64,000 nucleotides of DNA from assembly GCA_965278985.1 (NCBI GenBank), contig OZ257131.1:5890001-5954000 (forward strand), written 5' to 3'. Each line of letters begins with the position of its first letter. Within the stretch, counting starts at the first letter, position 1. Shown one piece after another: positions 1 to 10,768 of this stretch. This DNA is from CAISIP01 sp965278985. GTDB taxonomy: Bacteria > Pseudomonadota > Gammaproteobacteria > Burkholderiales > Burkholderiaceae_C. The notes beneath the pieces were generated by a model. The model saw nothing but the letters and a program-made list of their open reading frames with translations, did no database searches and was not told the origin of the DNA. The position numbers and the translations under genes are program-made.

Positions 1-2
1 AC

Positions 3-1160
3 CTGCGCCGCAACTGCGAGCGGCACGGCATCGCACTCTTCGACACCAACGACCCGCTGCAGGGCATCGAGCACGTGGTGGCGCCCGAGCACGGGCTGGT
101 GCGCCCCGGCATGGTCATCGTCTGCGGCGACAGCCACACCACGACGTACGGCGCGCTGGGCGCCCTGGGCTTCGGCATCGGCACCTCCGAGGTGGAGCAT
201 GTGCTGGCCACGCAGACGCTGGTGTACCGGCGCGCGAAGAGCATGCGCATCCGCATCGACGGCACGCTGCCGCGCGGCACCACCGCCAAGGACCTGGTGC
301 TGGCGCTGATCGGCCACATCGGCGCGCAGGGCGCGCGCGGCTACGTGGTGGAGTTCTGCGGCGCGGCCGTGGAAGCCTTGAGCGTCGAGGCCCGCTTCAC
401 GCTGTGCAACATGGCGGTGGAGGCGGGTGCACGCGGCGCCCTCATCGCGCCCGATGCGCGCGCCATCGACTACGTGCTGGAGCGTGCACACGACATCACC
501 GGCGACACGCGTTCCGCCGCGCTGCAGGCCTGGGCCGCGTTGCACAGCGACCCCGGCGCCGTGTTCGACGCGGAGCTGGCCTTCGACGCCACCGGCGTCG
601 CCCCCCACGTCACCTGGGGCACCAGCCCCGACCAGGTGGTGCCGGTGGACGGCCGCGTGCCGCACCCCGAGCAGTTTCCCGAAGGCCCGCAGCGCATCAG
701 CGCGCGCCGCGCCCTGGGCTACACGCGGCTGGAGGCGGGCGCTGCGCTGGCCGGCACGCCCGTGCAGCATGTGTTCATCGGCTCCTGCACCAACGCGCGC
801 ATCGAGGACCTGCGCGAGGTCGCCGCCGTCGTGCGCGGCCGCCGCGTGGTGGACTCCGTGCGCGCGATGGTCGTGCCCGGCTCCGGCGCCGTGAAGGCCC
901 AGGCCGAGGCCGAGGGCCTGGCGCAGGTGCTGCTGAACGCCGGCTTCGAATGGCGCAACCCCGGCTGCTCCATGTGCCTGGCCATGAACGACGACGTGCT
1001 GGGCGAGGGCGTGCGCTGCGCCTCCACCACCAACCGCAACTTCGAAGGCCGCCAGGGCCGCGGCGCCATCACCCACCTCATGAGCCCCGCCATGGCTGCC
1101 GCGGCCGCGGTCACGGGGCGCATCACCGACGTGCGCACGCTGGAGACCCACCATGCCTGA
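3..1160 (+). CDS. leuC: 3-isopropylmalate dehydratase large subunit, 5' partial
   Basis: Large subunit of isopropylmalate isomerase, a cytoplasmic aconitase-family enzyme that binds a 4Fe-4S cluster and interconverts 2- and 3-isopropylmalate in leucine synthesis. The frame is already open at the window edge (it reads LRRNCERHGIALFDTNDP), so the true start lies upstream. Visible family signatures are CGDSHTTTYGALG, GTSEVEHVLATQTL, FIGSCTNARIEDL (first cluster Cys), NPGCSMCLAMN (second and third Cys) and the C-terminal NRNFEGRQG block. It overlaps leuD by 8 bases, so the two are translationally coupled. leuB does not follow leuD here, so this could be a paralogous pair used on another 2-alkylmalate; the family is sure, the substrate less so. 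Confidence 0.93.
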   Translation: MRRNCERHGIALFDTNDPLQGIEHVVAPEHGLVRPGMVIVCGDSHTTTYGALGALGFGIGTSEVEHVLATQTLVYRRAKSMRIRIDGTLPRGTTAKDLVLALIGHIGAQGARGYVVEFCGAAVEALSVEARFTLCNMAVEAGARGALIAPDARAIDYVLERAHDITGDTRSAALQAWAALHSDPGAVFDAELAFDATGVAPHVTWGTSPDQVVPVDGRVPHPEQFPEGPQRISARRALGYTRLEAGAALAGTPVQHVFIGSCTNARIEDLREVAAVVRGRRVVDSVRAMVVPGSGAVKAQAEAEGLAQVLLNAGFEWRNPGCSMCLAMNDDVLGEGVRCASTTNRNFEGRQGRGAITHLMSPAMAAAAAVTGRITDVRTLETHHA

Positions 1161-1806
1161 CCACACCGCAGACACGCGCATCACCGGCCGCGCCGCCGCA
1201 CTGCGCATCCCCAACCTCGACACCGACCAGATCATGCCCAAGCAGTTCCTGCGCGGCATCGACAAGCAGGGCCTGGCGGCGGGGCTGCTCTACGACCTGC
1301 GCTTCGACGGCCAGGGCCACCCGCGGCCCGACTGCGTGCTGAACCAGCCCGCGTACGCCGGCACGTCCATCCTGCTGGCCGACGCCAACTTCGGCTGCGG
1401 CTCCAGCCGCGAGCATGCGGTGTGGGGCCTGCTGCAATACGGCATCCGCGCCGTGATCGCGCCGAGCTACGGCGAGATCTTTTTTGGCAACGCGATGAAC
1501 AACCGGCTGCTGCTGGTGACCTTGCCGCAGGCGCAGGTGGAGGCGCTGATGGCCGCCACCGAAGCGCCGGATGCCGCGCATATCACCATCGACCCCGCGC
1601 AGCAGCGCGTGCGCATCGGGGCGTTGTCGGCAGACTTCGACCTCATGCCGCTGCACCGGCGCATGTTCCTCGAAGGGGTGGACCTGGTCGGGCTGTCGAT
1701 GACGTACCGGGAGCGGATCGAGGCGTTCGCGGCGGCGCAGGCCGCTGCGCAGCCGTGGCTGGCGGAGGTGGCGCGCAAGCGAGCGTTGCCGCACTGCGCT
1801 CCCTGA
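1153..1806 (+). CDS. leuD: 3-isopropylmalate dehydratase small subunit
   Basis: Swivel-domain subunit that completes the isopropylmalate isomerase active site with LeuC. The 217-residue length is normal for LeuD. It shows NLDTDQIMPKQFL near residues 21-33 and NFGCGSSREHAVWGL near 79-93, both diagnostic for the small subunit. The ATG lies inside the end of leuC. About 290 bases without a convincing gene separate it from the next gene; an open frame there starts MEAMPQLP but has no homology I recognise. Confidence 0.93.
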   Translation: MPDHTADTRITGRAAALRIPNLDTDQIMPKQFLRGIDKQGLAAGLLYDLRFDGQGHPRPDCVLNQPAYAGTSILLADANFGCGSSREHAVWGLLQYGIRAVIAPSYGEIFFGNAMNNRLLLVTLPQAQVEALMAATEAPDAAHITIDPAQQRVRIGALSADFDLMPLHRRMFLEGVDLVGLSMTYRERIEAFAAAQAAAQPWLAEVARKRALPHCAP

Positions 1807-2092
1807 GACGCCACATCCGGAATGGAGGCGATGCCGCAACTTCCGAGCGGCCCGCCTTCCGGGAATTTCGGCGGGGTGATCGACGCCGACCCGGCCGCCT
1901 ATGTGCGCGACGTGATGGGCCGGCGCAGCGCTGGTCTGGCGCACGCAGCCCTTGCTGGCCCAGCGCTCTGGCCCCACGCTCCGCAGGTCCCGCAGCGACC
2001 TTCGCTGAAGATTGGTGGGCCGTGCATGCCATGTGGCCATATCATTCGAATGGTTGACGATGCCGCAAGCTCAGACAAGGAGGGAACCTCGC

Positions 2093-4993
2093 ATGACCTC
2101 GACCCTGCTGCAGCTGTATGTGTCGGGAACCTCCGCGCGCGCGGTACGAGAGATTGCCTCGGTACGGCAGGTCTGCGAACAGGAGCGCGTGGGCCGGTAT
2201 CACATCGAGGTGATCGATGTTGCGGCGCAGCACCAACGCGCCGAAACCGAGAACATTCTCGCCACCCCGACGCTGGTGCTCGCCTTGCCGCTGCCCGCGC
2301 GGCGGTGGGTCGGGGACATGTCCCATCTCCATGCGTCGCTGGCAGGTCTGCATCCGGCGCCGGCGTGGGTGCCTGGCGCACAGGATGTCGGTGCAGAGTC
2401 GCTGCATGCAAGTGATGCACGTCTCCGGGAACACCTGGCGGAACAGCGCGAGGGCGCCTTGGTAGTGGACACTGCCGGCGTCGTCCAGCTGGCGAATCCG
2501 GCGGCCCAGCGGCTCTTTGCGCGGGCCGAGTCGGCCCTGGTCGGTGTCCACTTCGGGTTGCCGATGGGCGGTGCGGGCGCACAGGAAATCGCGCTGCGGC
2601 GACCCCACGGGGCGGGCGAGTTGGCCGTGCAGATCCACATGGCGCATGCGCAGTGGAACGGCGCCCCCGCGTGGATCGCCACCCTGCGCGACATGGGCGA
2701 CATGGGCGAGCACCAGCGCGTGCACGACGCGCGCTCGTTGCTGGCGGCCATCGTCGATTCCTCGGACGACGCCATCATCAGCAAGGACCTTGCAGGCACG
2801 ATCACCAGCTGGAACCCGGGCGCGGAGAGGATATTCGGCTACTCGGCGGCACAAGCCATCGGCCAGTCCTTGTTGATCCTGTTCCCGCCGGACCGGGTCG
2901 GCGAAGAAGCGGAGATCCTCGCGCGCATTGCCCGCGGTGAACGTGTGCGGGACTTCGAGACCGCGCGCATCTGCAAGGACGGCCGACGCATCCACGTCTC
3001 GGTATCCATATCCCCCGTGAGCGACCGCGACGGCAACGTCATCGGCGCGTCGAAGATCGCGCGCGACATCACCCAGCAGCGCATGGCACGCGACCAGCTG
3101 GCGCGCAGCGTCTCGTTGCTCTCGATAGCCGGCCGGATGGCGCTGCTGGGTGGTTGGTCCATAGACCTTCCCGCGCGCACGCTCACGTGGTCGGATGAAG
3201 TCTGCGCGATCCATGAAGTGCCGCCGGGGCAGACCCCGACGCTGGAAGGTGCCATTGCCTTCTATCCACCCGAGTACCGTGACGCGATCACGCTGCGGAT
3301 CGAAAAGTGTCTGCACGACGGCACCCCCTTCGACTTCGAGCTGCAGATCGTCACCACCAGCGGGCGCCGGGTGTGGGTGCGGGCCATGGGTGAGGCGGTG
3401 GTGAACGGCGACGGCGAATGCGTGCGCGTGCAGGGGGCGTTCCAGGATATCTCTGCACGCAAGAAGGCGGAGCAGGCGCTGCGCGAGAGCGAAGCGCTCT
3501 TCCGTGCGGTGATCCAGAACTCCTGGGATGCATTTCACCTGGTCAAGCCGGACGGGCGCATCGTTTTCGAGAGCCCCTCCGTCACGCGGGTGCTGGGCTA
3601 CCTGCCCGAGGAGATGGTAGGGCGCAACACGCTGGATATTGTCCACCCCGACGATCTGCACACCGTGCGCGAAGGAGCACCCGGCACCGCCGAAGCCAAG
3701 GCGGGCATGCGCACGATCGTTGTGCGTGTGCGCCACAAGGACGGTTCCTGGCGCTGGGTCGAATCCTCCTCGGTGGATCTGCTGGCCAACCCGGATGTCG
3801 GTGCGGTGGCGGTGAACTACCGCGACGTCACGGAGCGGCTTGCGTTGGAGGAGCGGCTGCGCCAGTCGCAACGGCTGGAATCGGTTGGCCAGCTCACGGG
3901 CGGCGTGGCGCACGACTTCAACAACCTCCTGACGGTGATCCTGGGGAACGCGGAATCGCTGACCGACCAATGCGGGTCGAACGCTGCGCAACGTGCGCTG
4001 GCCGAGGAGATCCTGGAGGCGGCGCAGCGCGGCGCGGACCTGACGCAACGCCTGCTGGCTTTTGCACGCAAGCAGGCGCTGGACCCCAAGGTCACGGACG
4101 TGAATGGGCTGGTGGGGAACCTGGATCGCCTGCTCAAGCGCACCTTGGGCGAAGAAGTGGAGATCGAGATCGTGGCCGACCCCGCGTTGTGGCCGGCGCT
4201 GGTCGATCCGGGGCAACTGGAGAACGCACTGCTCAACCTGTGCCTCAATGCGCGTGACGCCATGCCCGGGGGCGGGCGGCTGACCATGGAGACGCGCAAC
4301 ACCTGCATCGATGAAGACTACGCCAGCAAGCACGCCGAGGTCACGGCCGGCCGGTATGTGATGCTGGCAGTGTCCGACACCGGCACCGGCATTGCACCGG
4401 AGCATCTGGCGCGGGTGTTCGAGCCCTTCTTCACGACCAAGGCCAAGGGCAAGGGTACCGGCCTGGGGCTGGCCATGGTGTACGGCTTCATCAAGCAGTC
4501 CGGCGGACACGCCAGCATCTACTCCGAGCCCGGCCACGGCACCTCCGTCAAGCTGTATCTGCCGCACGCAGAAGGTGCCGCCCAAGGCGTGGCGCCCGCC
4601 CCTGCATCAGGCCTGCCAACTGGCGGAACCGAAACCATCCTGATGGTGGAAGACGACGCGTTCGTGCGTCGCTACGCGCAGGGCCAGTTGCAGAGGCTCG
4701 GCTACACCGTGCTGATCGCCGAGGACGGCCATAAGGCGCTCGCCCTGATCCGCAGCCCCCAGGTCATCGACCTGCTGTTCACCGACGTGGTGATGCCCGG
4801 CATGGGCGGGCGTGAACTGGCGGACGCAGCGCGGCAGCTGCGCCCCGGACTCAGGGTGCTGTACACCTCGGGCTACACGGAAAACGCCATTGTTCACCAC
4901 GGCCGACTCGACCCCGGTGTGTTGTTGCTGGGCAAGCCGTACCGCCGCGGGGATCTGGCGCGAAAAATCCGTGAAGCGTTGACGGCGCGCTGA
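2093..4993 (+). CDS. KaiB-like / multi-PAS hybrid sensor histidine kinase
   Basis: Cytoplasmic signalling protein of 966 residues with no evident membrane segment. The start is set by AAGGAGGG at 2077-2084, eight bases before ATG 2093; the frame opens earlier but without a ribosome site. Residues 5-90 closely resemble KaiB (LYVSGT, then ILATPTLVLALPLPARRWVGD, the conserved KaiB core). A weak PAS-like stretch (about 115-205) and three clearer PAS domains (about 212-335, 345-460, 465-585) follow. Then come HisKA (GGVAHDFNNLL, phospho-His607), a HATPase domain with NARDA, DTGTGI and GTGLGL boxes, and a receiver domain with Asp898 in FTDVVMPG and Lys in LGKPY. The gene stands alone with no adjacent response regulator, so the output partner is unknown. 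The KaiB-like module recalls the sensory domain of SasA. Confidence 0.92.
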   Translation: MTSTLLQLYVSGTSARAVREIASVRQVCEQERVGRYHIEVIDVAAQHQRAETENILATPTLVLALPLPARRWVGDMSHLHASLAGLHPAPAWVPGAQDVGAESLHASDARLREHLAEQREGALVVDTAGVVQLANPAAQRLFARAESALVGVHFGLPMGGAGAQEIALRRPHGAGELAVQIHMAHAQWNGAPAWIATLRDMGDMGEHQRVHDARSLLAAIVDSSDDAIISKDLAGTITSWNPGAERIFGYSAAQAIGQSLLILFPPDRVGEEAEILARIARGERVRDFETARICKDGRRIHVSVSISPVSDRDGNVIGASKIARDITQQRMARDQLARSVSLLSIAGRMALLGGWSIDLPARTLTWSDEVCAIHEVPPGQTPTLEGAIAFYPPEYRDAITLRIEKCLHDGTPFDFELQIVTTSGRRVWVRAMGEAVVNGDGECVRVQGAFQDISARKKAEQALRESEALFRAVIQNSWDAFHLVKPDGRIVFESPSVTRVLGYLPEEMVGRNTLDIVHPDDLHTVREGAPGTAEAKAGMRTIVVRVRHKDGSWRWVESSSVDLLANPDVGAVAVNYRDVTERLALEERLRQSQRLESVGQLTGGVAHDFNNLLTVILGNAESLTDQCGSNAAQRALAEEILEAAQRGADLTQRLLAFARKQALDPKVTDVNGLVGNLDRLLKRTLGEEVEIEIVADPALWPALVDPGQLENALLNLCLNARDAMPGGGRLTMETRNTCIDEDYASKHAEVTAGRYVMLAVSDTGTGIAPEHLARVFEPFFTTKAKGKGTGLGLAMVYGFIKQSGGHASIYSEPGHGTSVKLYLPHAEGAAQGVAPAPASGLPTGGTETILMVEDDAFVRRYAQGQLQRLGYTVLIAEDGHKALALIRSPQVIDLLFTDVVMPGMGGRELADAARQLRPGLRVLYTSGYTENAIVHHGRLDPGVLLLGKPYRRGDLARKIREALTAR

Positions 4994-5011
4994 ACCTGCC
5001 GGTGCGCCATT

Positions 5012-5137
5012 GGAACCAACCGCATCGGCGAGTTCCGTGTGCGCATTCCTCCGCAGCTGCACGGCAATCTGGTGCTGGAAGCCGCGGAAGAAGGTGTCAG
5101 CCTGAACCGGCTGGCGAGCGCGAAGCTGGCGGCCTGA
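5012..5137 (+). pseudogene. HicB-like antitoxin C-terminal remnant
   Basis: A short frame without a start codon reads GTNRIGEFRVRIPPQL followed by HGNLVLEAAEEGVSLNRL and ASAKLAA, then TGA. This matches the C-terminal ribbon-helix-helix part of HicB-type antitoxins (RVPPELH...AEAEGVSLNQL...KLA). No N-terminal HicB domain and no HicA toxin are present around it; the preceding kinase stop is only 18 bases upstream. Most likely a decayed toxin-antitoxin remnant. An unannotated small protein cannot be excluded because no usable start codon is visible. Confidence 0.5.
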
Positions 5138-5165
5138 CGCTGCCGCCATCGAGAAACATCCGGGC

Positions 5166-6089
5166 TCAGAACCCGACCTGGTCCCCGCCCTTGAGCTCCA
5201 GGATCCGCCGCGCCTCGTCCGGCGTGGCCACCTCCAGCCCCAGCCCCTCGATGATCTGCCGCGCCGCGCGCACCTGCGCGGCGTTGGACTCGGCCAGTTG
5301 CCCCTTGCCGATCCACAGGTTGTCTTCCAGCCCCACGCGCACATGGCCGCCCATGGCCGCCGACATCGCGGCGATCTGCAGCTGCGCACGGCCCGCGCCC
5401 AGCACGCTCCAGCGGTAGGCGTCCCCGAACAGGCGGTCCGCCGTGCGCTTCATGTGGGCCACGTCGTCGGGGTGGTTGCCGATGCCGCCCAGGATGCCGA
5501 ACACGCTCTGGATGAAGAGTGGGGGCTTGATCAGGTTGCGCTGGAAGAAGTGGTGCGCCGTGTACAGGTGCCCGATGTCGTAACACTCGATCTCGAAGCG
5601 CGTGTTGTTCTCGGCGCAGGAGCGCAAGATGTGCTCGATGTCCTCGAAGGTGTTGCGGAAGATGCGCCCGCGCGAGCCCTCGAGGTAAGGCCGCTCCCAG
5701 TCGTGCTGGAATTCCTTGTAGCGGCCGAGCATGGGGTACAGGCCGAAGTTCATCGAGCCCATGTTCAGCGAGGCGACTTCGGGCTTCAACTGCAGCGCGG
5801 GCTGCAGGCGCTGCTCGATGGTCATGTCGGCCGCGCCGCCGGTGGTGAAGTTCAGCACCACGTTGGAGCGGCGGCGGATCTCGGGGGCGAACTCGCGGAA
5901 GTACGACGGGTCCTGCGTGGGCCGGCCGTCCTTGGGGTCGCGCGCATGCAGGTGCACGATGGCGGCACCGGCCTCGGCGGCGCCGACGGCAGCGTCGGCG
6001 ATCTCCTGCGGCGTGACCGGCAGGTGAGGCGACATCGAGGGCGTGTGGATGGAGCCGGTGATGGCGCAGGTGATGATGACTTTGGCCAA
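5166..6089 (-). CDS. Beta-keto acid cleavage enzyme (BKACE, DUF849)
   Basis: Zn-dependent enzyme of the Kce family, which condenses a beta-keto acid with acetyl-CoA to give acetoacetate and a new acyl-CoA. The protein is 307 residues, normal for the family. The metal site is visible as HLHARD (His46, His48) plus Glu255 in GLEDNLW, and the chain starts with the typical MAKVIITCAITGSIHTP. It is the last gene of a five-gene minus-strand operon, 36 bases after the FAA hydrolase gene. That context suggests it processes a keto acid released by ring cleavage; its exact substrate cannot be read from sequence. Confidence 0.9.
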   Translation of the reverse strand: MAKVIITCAITGSIHTPSMSPHLPVTPQEIADAAVGAAEAGAAIVHLHARDPKDGRPTQDPSYFREFAPEIRRRSNVVLNFTTGGAADMTIEQRLQPALQLKPEVASLNMGSMNFGLYPMLGRYKEFQHDWERPYLEGSRGRIFRNTFEDIEHILRSCAENNTRFEIECYDIGHLYTAHHFFQRNLIKPPLFIQSVFGILGGIGNHPDDVAHMKRTADRLFGDAYRWSVLGAGRAQLQIAAMSAAMGGHVRVGLEDNLWIGKGQLAESNAAQVRAARQIIEGLGLEVATPDEARRILELKGGDQVGF

Positions 6090-6125
6090 GGGCGATTCTC
6101 CGAATGGAAGTGAAGGGGGAGGCTG

Positions 6126-7010
6126 TCAGGCGAAGGGTAAACCTTCCGGCTCCGCGATCACCGTGTTCTGGATGTAGCCGATGCCGTCGATCTCCACCCT
6201 CATCACGTCGCCCACCTTCATGAACCGCGGCGGCGTGCGCGCCGCGCCCACGCCGGCCGGCGTGCCGGACGCGATCAGGTCGCCGGGCTCCAGCGTCATC
6301 ACGGTGGAGAGGTAGGCGATCTGGTCGTAGATGTCGTAGATCATCTGGCTGGTGTTGATGTCCTGCATCACCTCGCCGTTGACCAGCATGCGCATCTGCA
6401 GGTCCATCGGGTCCTTGACTTCGTCGTCGGTCACGATCCACGGGCCGATGGGGCCGGTGGTGTTGAAGGACTTGCCCAGCGTCATGGTGGCCGAGCGGCG
6501 CTGCCAGTCGCGCACCGAGACGTCGTTGCAGACCAGGTAGCCAGCGATCACCTCGCGCGCGCGCTCCTTGGGCACATGGCGGCAGCGCTTGCCGATGACC
6601 ACGCCAAGCTCGGCTTCGTAGTCCAGCTTGTCCGACACCTTGGGCAGGTGCACGGGGTCGAAGGGGCCGTTGATGCAGCTCACCTGCTTGTTGAACCAGA
6701 CCTGGCTGTCGGGCACGGCCACACCGGCCTTGCGGGCTTCCTCGGCATGGGCGTGGTAGTTCATGCCGATGGCGAGGTACTTGCCGGCATCGGGCACGGG
6801 GGCTTCGAGCCGCACTTCGGCCAGGGCGTAGGTGACGGCCTGAGACAGCTCCACGGCCTTGACGCGGGCCATCAGCGCGGGGCCGCCGGCCAGGAGGGCA
6901 CGCATGGAGGAGGGCAGGGCGGCATCGCTGGCGGGCAGGTCGATGACGGTGTTGTCGATGACCTTGCCGATGCTGGTGCGGCCGCGGCAGGAGAAGGTGA
7001 CGAGTTTCAT
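6126..7010 (-). CDS. Fumarylacetoacetate hydrolase family protein
   Basis: Cytoplasmic metal-dependent C-C hydrolase, decarboxylase or hydratase of the FAH superfamily, 294 residues. The metal triad is Glu132 and Glu134 in DYEAELGVVIG and Asp163 in NDVSVRD; the GPIGPWIVTDDEV and ASGTPAGVG blocks are typical. Members act on 2-oxo acids from meta-cleavage pathways or on acylpyruvates. It lies 27 bases downstream of an extradiol dioxygenase gene, so a role on the ring-cleavage product is likely. Specific activity (hydratase, decarboxylase or hydrolase) is not decidable here. Confidence 0.9.
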   Translation of the reverse strand: MKLVTFSCRGRTSIGKVIDNTVIDLPASDAALPSSMRALLAGGPALMARVKAVELSQAVTYALAEVRLEAPVPDAGKYLAIGMNYHAHAEEARKAGVAVPDSQVWFNKQVSCINGPFDPVHLPKVSDKLDYEAELGVVIGKRCRHVPKERAREVIAGYLVCNDVSVRDWQRRSATMTLGKSFNTTGPIGPWIVTDDEVKDPMDLQMRMLVNGEVMQDINTSQMIYDIYDQIAYLSTVMTLEPGDLIASGTPAGVGAARTPPRFMKVGDVMRVEIDGIGYIQNTVIAEPEGLPFA

Positions 7011-7037
7011 GGAGTCAGGGCAAAGTGAAAGGATGAA

Positions 7038-7967
7038 TCAGGAGGACAACAGGCCGACCAGCGCCTCGGGTGGCTGGTGGCCCCAGCGGCTGATGCGGTC
7101 GTATTCACGCACGTCGTTCCAGTCGGGGCCGACCTGGCGGCCCGTGGCGCCGACTTCCACGCGCCAGCCGTCGGGGCTGATGGAATAGAAGCTCACCATG
7201 CCGTCGTTGTCGTGTTGGCCTAGTGCGTTGGCCAGCGGCGTCTTCGTCTGCAGCGCGCGCTCGAAGGCCTGGCCCACGGCCTCGACACCCGCCACTTCGA
7301 AGTTGATGTGGTGCAGCACCTGCGGCGGCATGGGCCCGGGCACGCAGGCCAGTGCCAGCGAGTGGTGGCGCGGGTTGCAGTGCAGGAAGGACACATGCAT
7401 CTCCAGGCCCGGCGGGGCGGGCGGGCTCAAGGGCATGCGCAGCCAGTCGGACAGGCCCATGCCCAGGCCATCGATGCAGAAGCGCTGGGCCGCCTCGTAG
7501 ACATCGGCCGACATCGCGAACACGGCGTGGCCGAAACCCTGGCCGTCCGTGACGAAGCCTTGCGGATAGTGCGGGCTGGTGAAAGGTGTCTGCGCCTCGG
7601 CCAGGCCCTGCACGATCTCCACGTCCACGCCCCAGGGGGCGCGCACTCGGGCCAGGGCCTGCACGCGGCGGGCGGCGATGTCTGCTGCGCTGCCCTGTGT
7701 GACCTCATGGCCCCCGCTGCGCAGGCGGTCGATGGTTTGCTGCCATGCGGTGGCGTCCTTGGCCTCGAAGCCCAGGCAGACGGCGTCCTTGCCCGCACCC
7801 TGCTGCACCCACACGCGATGCGCCTTGTGGTCGTCGCGGAAAGTGGGCGAGCCGTCGGCCAGCGGCTGGCCGGGCATCAGGCCCACGACCTCGGTGAAGT
7901 AACGCGCCACGACGGCGGGCTCGGGGCTCTGCAGGCCGATGTAGGCGATCTCCAGGTGTCCTTGCAT
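7038..7967 (-). CDS. Type I extradiol ring-cleavage dioxygenase (VOC fold)
   Basis: Two-domain VOC protein of 309 residues resembling BphC, 2,3-dihydroxybiphenyl 1,2-dioxygenase. The iron ligands are present: His147 in GFGHAVF, the His of LHHINFEV (219/220) and Glu271 in WRVEVGA. Second-shell residues also fit BphC: FLHCNPRHHSLAL, His252 and Tyr261. All catalytic positions are kept, so it should be an active Fe(II) enzyme cleaving a catechol-type ring beside the diol. It follows the Bug receptor gene by 9 bases within the operon, and the monooxygenase at the head of the operon could supply the diol. Confidence 0.9.
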   Translation of the reverse strand: MQGHLEIAYIGLQSPEPAVVARYFTEVVGLMPGQPLADGSPTFRDDHKAHRVWVQQGAGKDAVCLGFEAKDATAWQQTIDRLRSGGHEVTQGSAADIAARRVQALARVRAPWGVDVEIVQGLAEAQTPFTSPHYPQGFVTDGQGFGHAVFAMSADVYEAAQRFCIDGLGMGLSDWLRMPLSPPAPPGLEMHVSFLHCNPRHHSLALACVPGPMPPQVLHHINFEVAGVEAVGQAFERALQTKTPLANALGQHDNDGMVSFYSISPDGWRVEVGATGRQVGPDWNDVREYDRISRWGHQPPEALVGLLSS

Positions 7968-7976
7968 GCGGCGCTC

Positions 7977-8969
7977 CTATTCCTTCACGGGCTGTGCATT
8001 GACGTCGCGCAGCACCTGTTCCCAGCGCAGCCGTTCCTTGGTCCAGAACTCGCTGAATTGGGCCTGGCTCATGGGCTTGGGATACACGCCGAAGCCGTCG
8101 AGGCGTTCGATCACGTCGGCCTGCGCCAGCACCGTGGCCAGGTCCTTGTGCACGCGCTCCATGGCTTTCGGGCTGGTGCCGGTGGGCGCGAGCACACCGA
8201 ACCATCCGTTGACCACCAGGCCGGGGTAGGTTTCGGCCGCGGTAGGGATTTGCGTGCGCCGCGGCATGCGTTCTTCCGAGAAGATGCCCACGGCCTTGAG
8301 CTTGCCGCCTTTGACCATGGCCTCCAGCGGCGGGATGCCGTCCAGGATCAGCTGCGTGTCGCCACCCACCACCGAGGTGATGCTCTGGCCGCTCGACGTG
8401 AAGGGCACGGCGCGCAGCGGCACGCCGGCGGCCTTGGACAGCAGTTCGGCCGTGAGGTGGGGCACGGAATACTGGAAGGTGGTGGCGACCACGAACTTGT
8501 CGGGGTCGCGCTTCGCCTCGCGGATCACGTCGGCCAGCGTGTTCATCGGCGAGTCGGCGCGCACGGCCGCCATCATGGGGCCCACGCCTACCAGCGACAC
8601 GCCCGTGAAGTCCTTCACGATGTCCACGTTGGTGGGGCGGTACATGTAGGGCGTGAGCGTGATGACCGAGGCCGGCACGAACACGAAGTTGTGGTTGTCC
8701 CGCTCGGCATTTTTCGCTGTCACCATGCCGATCACGCCGCCCGCGCCGGGCTTGTTGTCCACCACCACGGGCTGGCCCCACATCTTGGCGAGCTTCTCGC
8801 CGATCACGCGGGCCATGATGTCGGGCGCCGTGCCGGCCGCGGCGGGCACCAGCATGCGCACGGGCTTGGTGGGCCAGTCGGACTGGGCCCAGACGGGTTG
8901 CGCCAGCGTGGCGAGGGCCAGCGCCATGCCGCCGAGCAGGTGCAGGCGGGTTCTGGAAGGGGTTTGCAT
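7977..8969 (-). CDS. Bug-family (TctC-like) periplasmic solute receptor
   Basis: Periplasmic binding protein of the tripartite tricarboxylate transporter family, 330 residues. A signal peptide ends near residue 28 (LALATLAQPVWAQ). The mature start has the family signature DWPTKPVRMLVPAAAG, with PGAGGVIG further on. No TctA or TctB membrane genes lie nearby, the usual orphan situation for Bug genes in Burkholderiales. Its position between monooxygenase and dioxygenase genes suggests it binds the aromatic acid degraded by the operon. Ligand unknown. Confidence 0.93.
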   Translation of the reverse strand: MQTPSRTRLHLLGGMALALATLAQPVWAQSDWPTKPVRMLVPAAAGTAPDIMARVIGEKLAKMWGQPVVVDNKPGAGGVIGMVTAKNAERDNHNFVFVPASVITLTPYMYRPTNVDIVKDFTGVSLVGVGPMMAAVRADSPMNTLADVIREAKRDPDKFVVATTFQYSVPHLTAELLSKAAGVPLRAVPFTSSGQSITSVVGGDTQLILDGIPPLEAMVKGGKLKAVGIFSEERMPRRTQIPTAAETYPGLVVNGWFGVLAPTGTSPKAMERVHKDLATVLAQADVIERLDGFGVYPKPMSQAQFSEFWTKERLRWEQVLRDVNAQPVKE

Positions 8970-9013
8970 CGTTGTCTCCTGGTGTCGATGTCGTGGTGGG
9001 AGGGAATTCAGGG

Positions 9014-10696
<1,683 letters not shown>

Positions 10697-10768
10697 GTTT
10701 CTCGTCTCCTCGTTGGGACTTCGTCTGAGGGTCGCAAGCGTAGGGCCCGCATAATGATCCGGAAAGAC

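Noticed and set aside
1822..2415. 197-residue plus-strand frame after leuD
   Set aside because: Overlaps the KaiB start in another frame, no family recognised, no convincing ribosome site.
2042..4585. 847-residue open frame on the minus strand opposite the KaiB-kinase gene
   Set aside because: No recognisable domain, His/Arg/Gly-rich composition typical of antisense frames in GC-rich DNA, and the plus strand encodes clear domains throughout.
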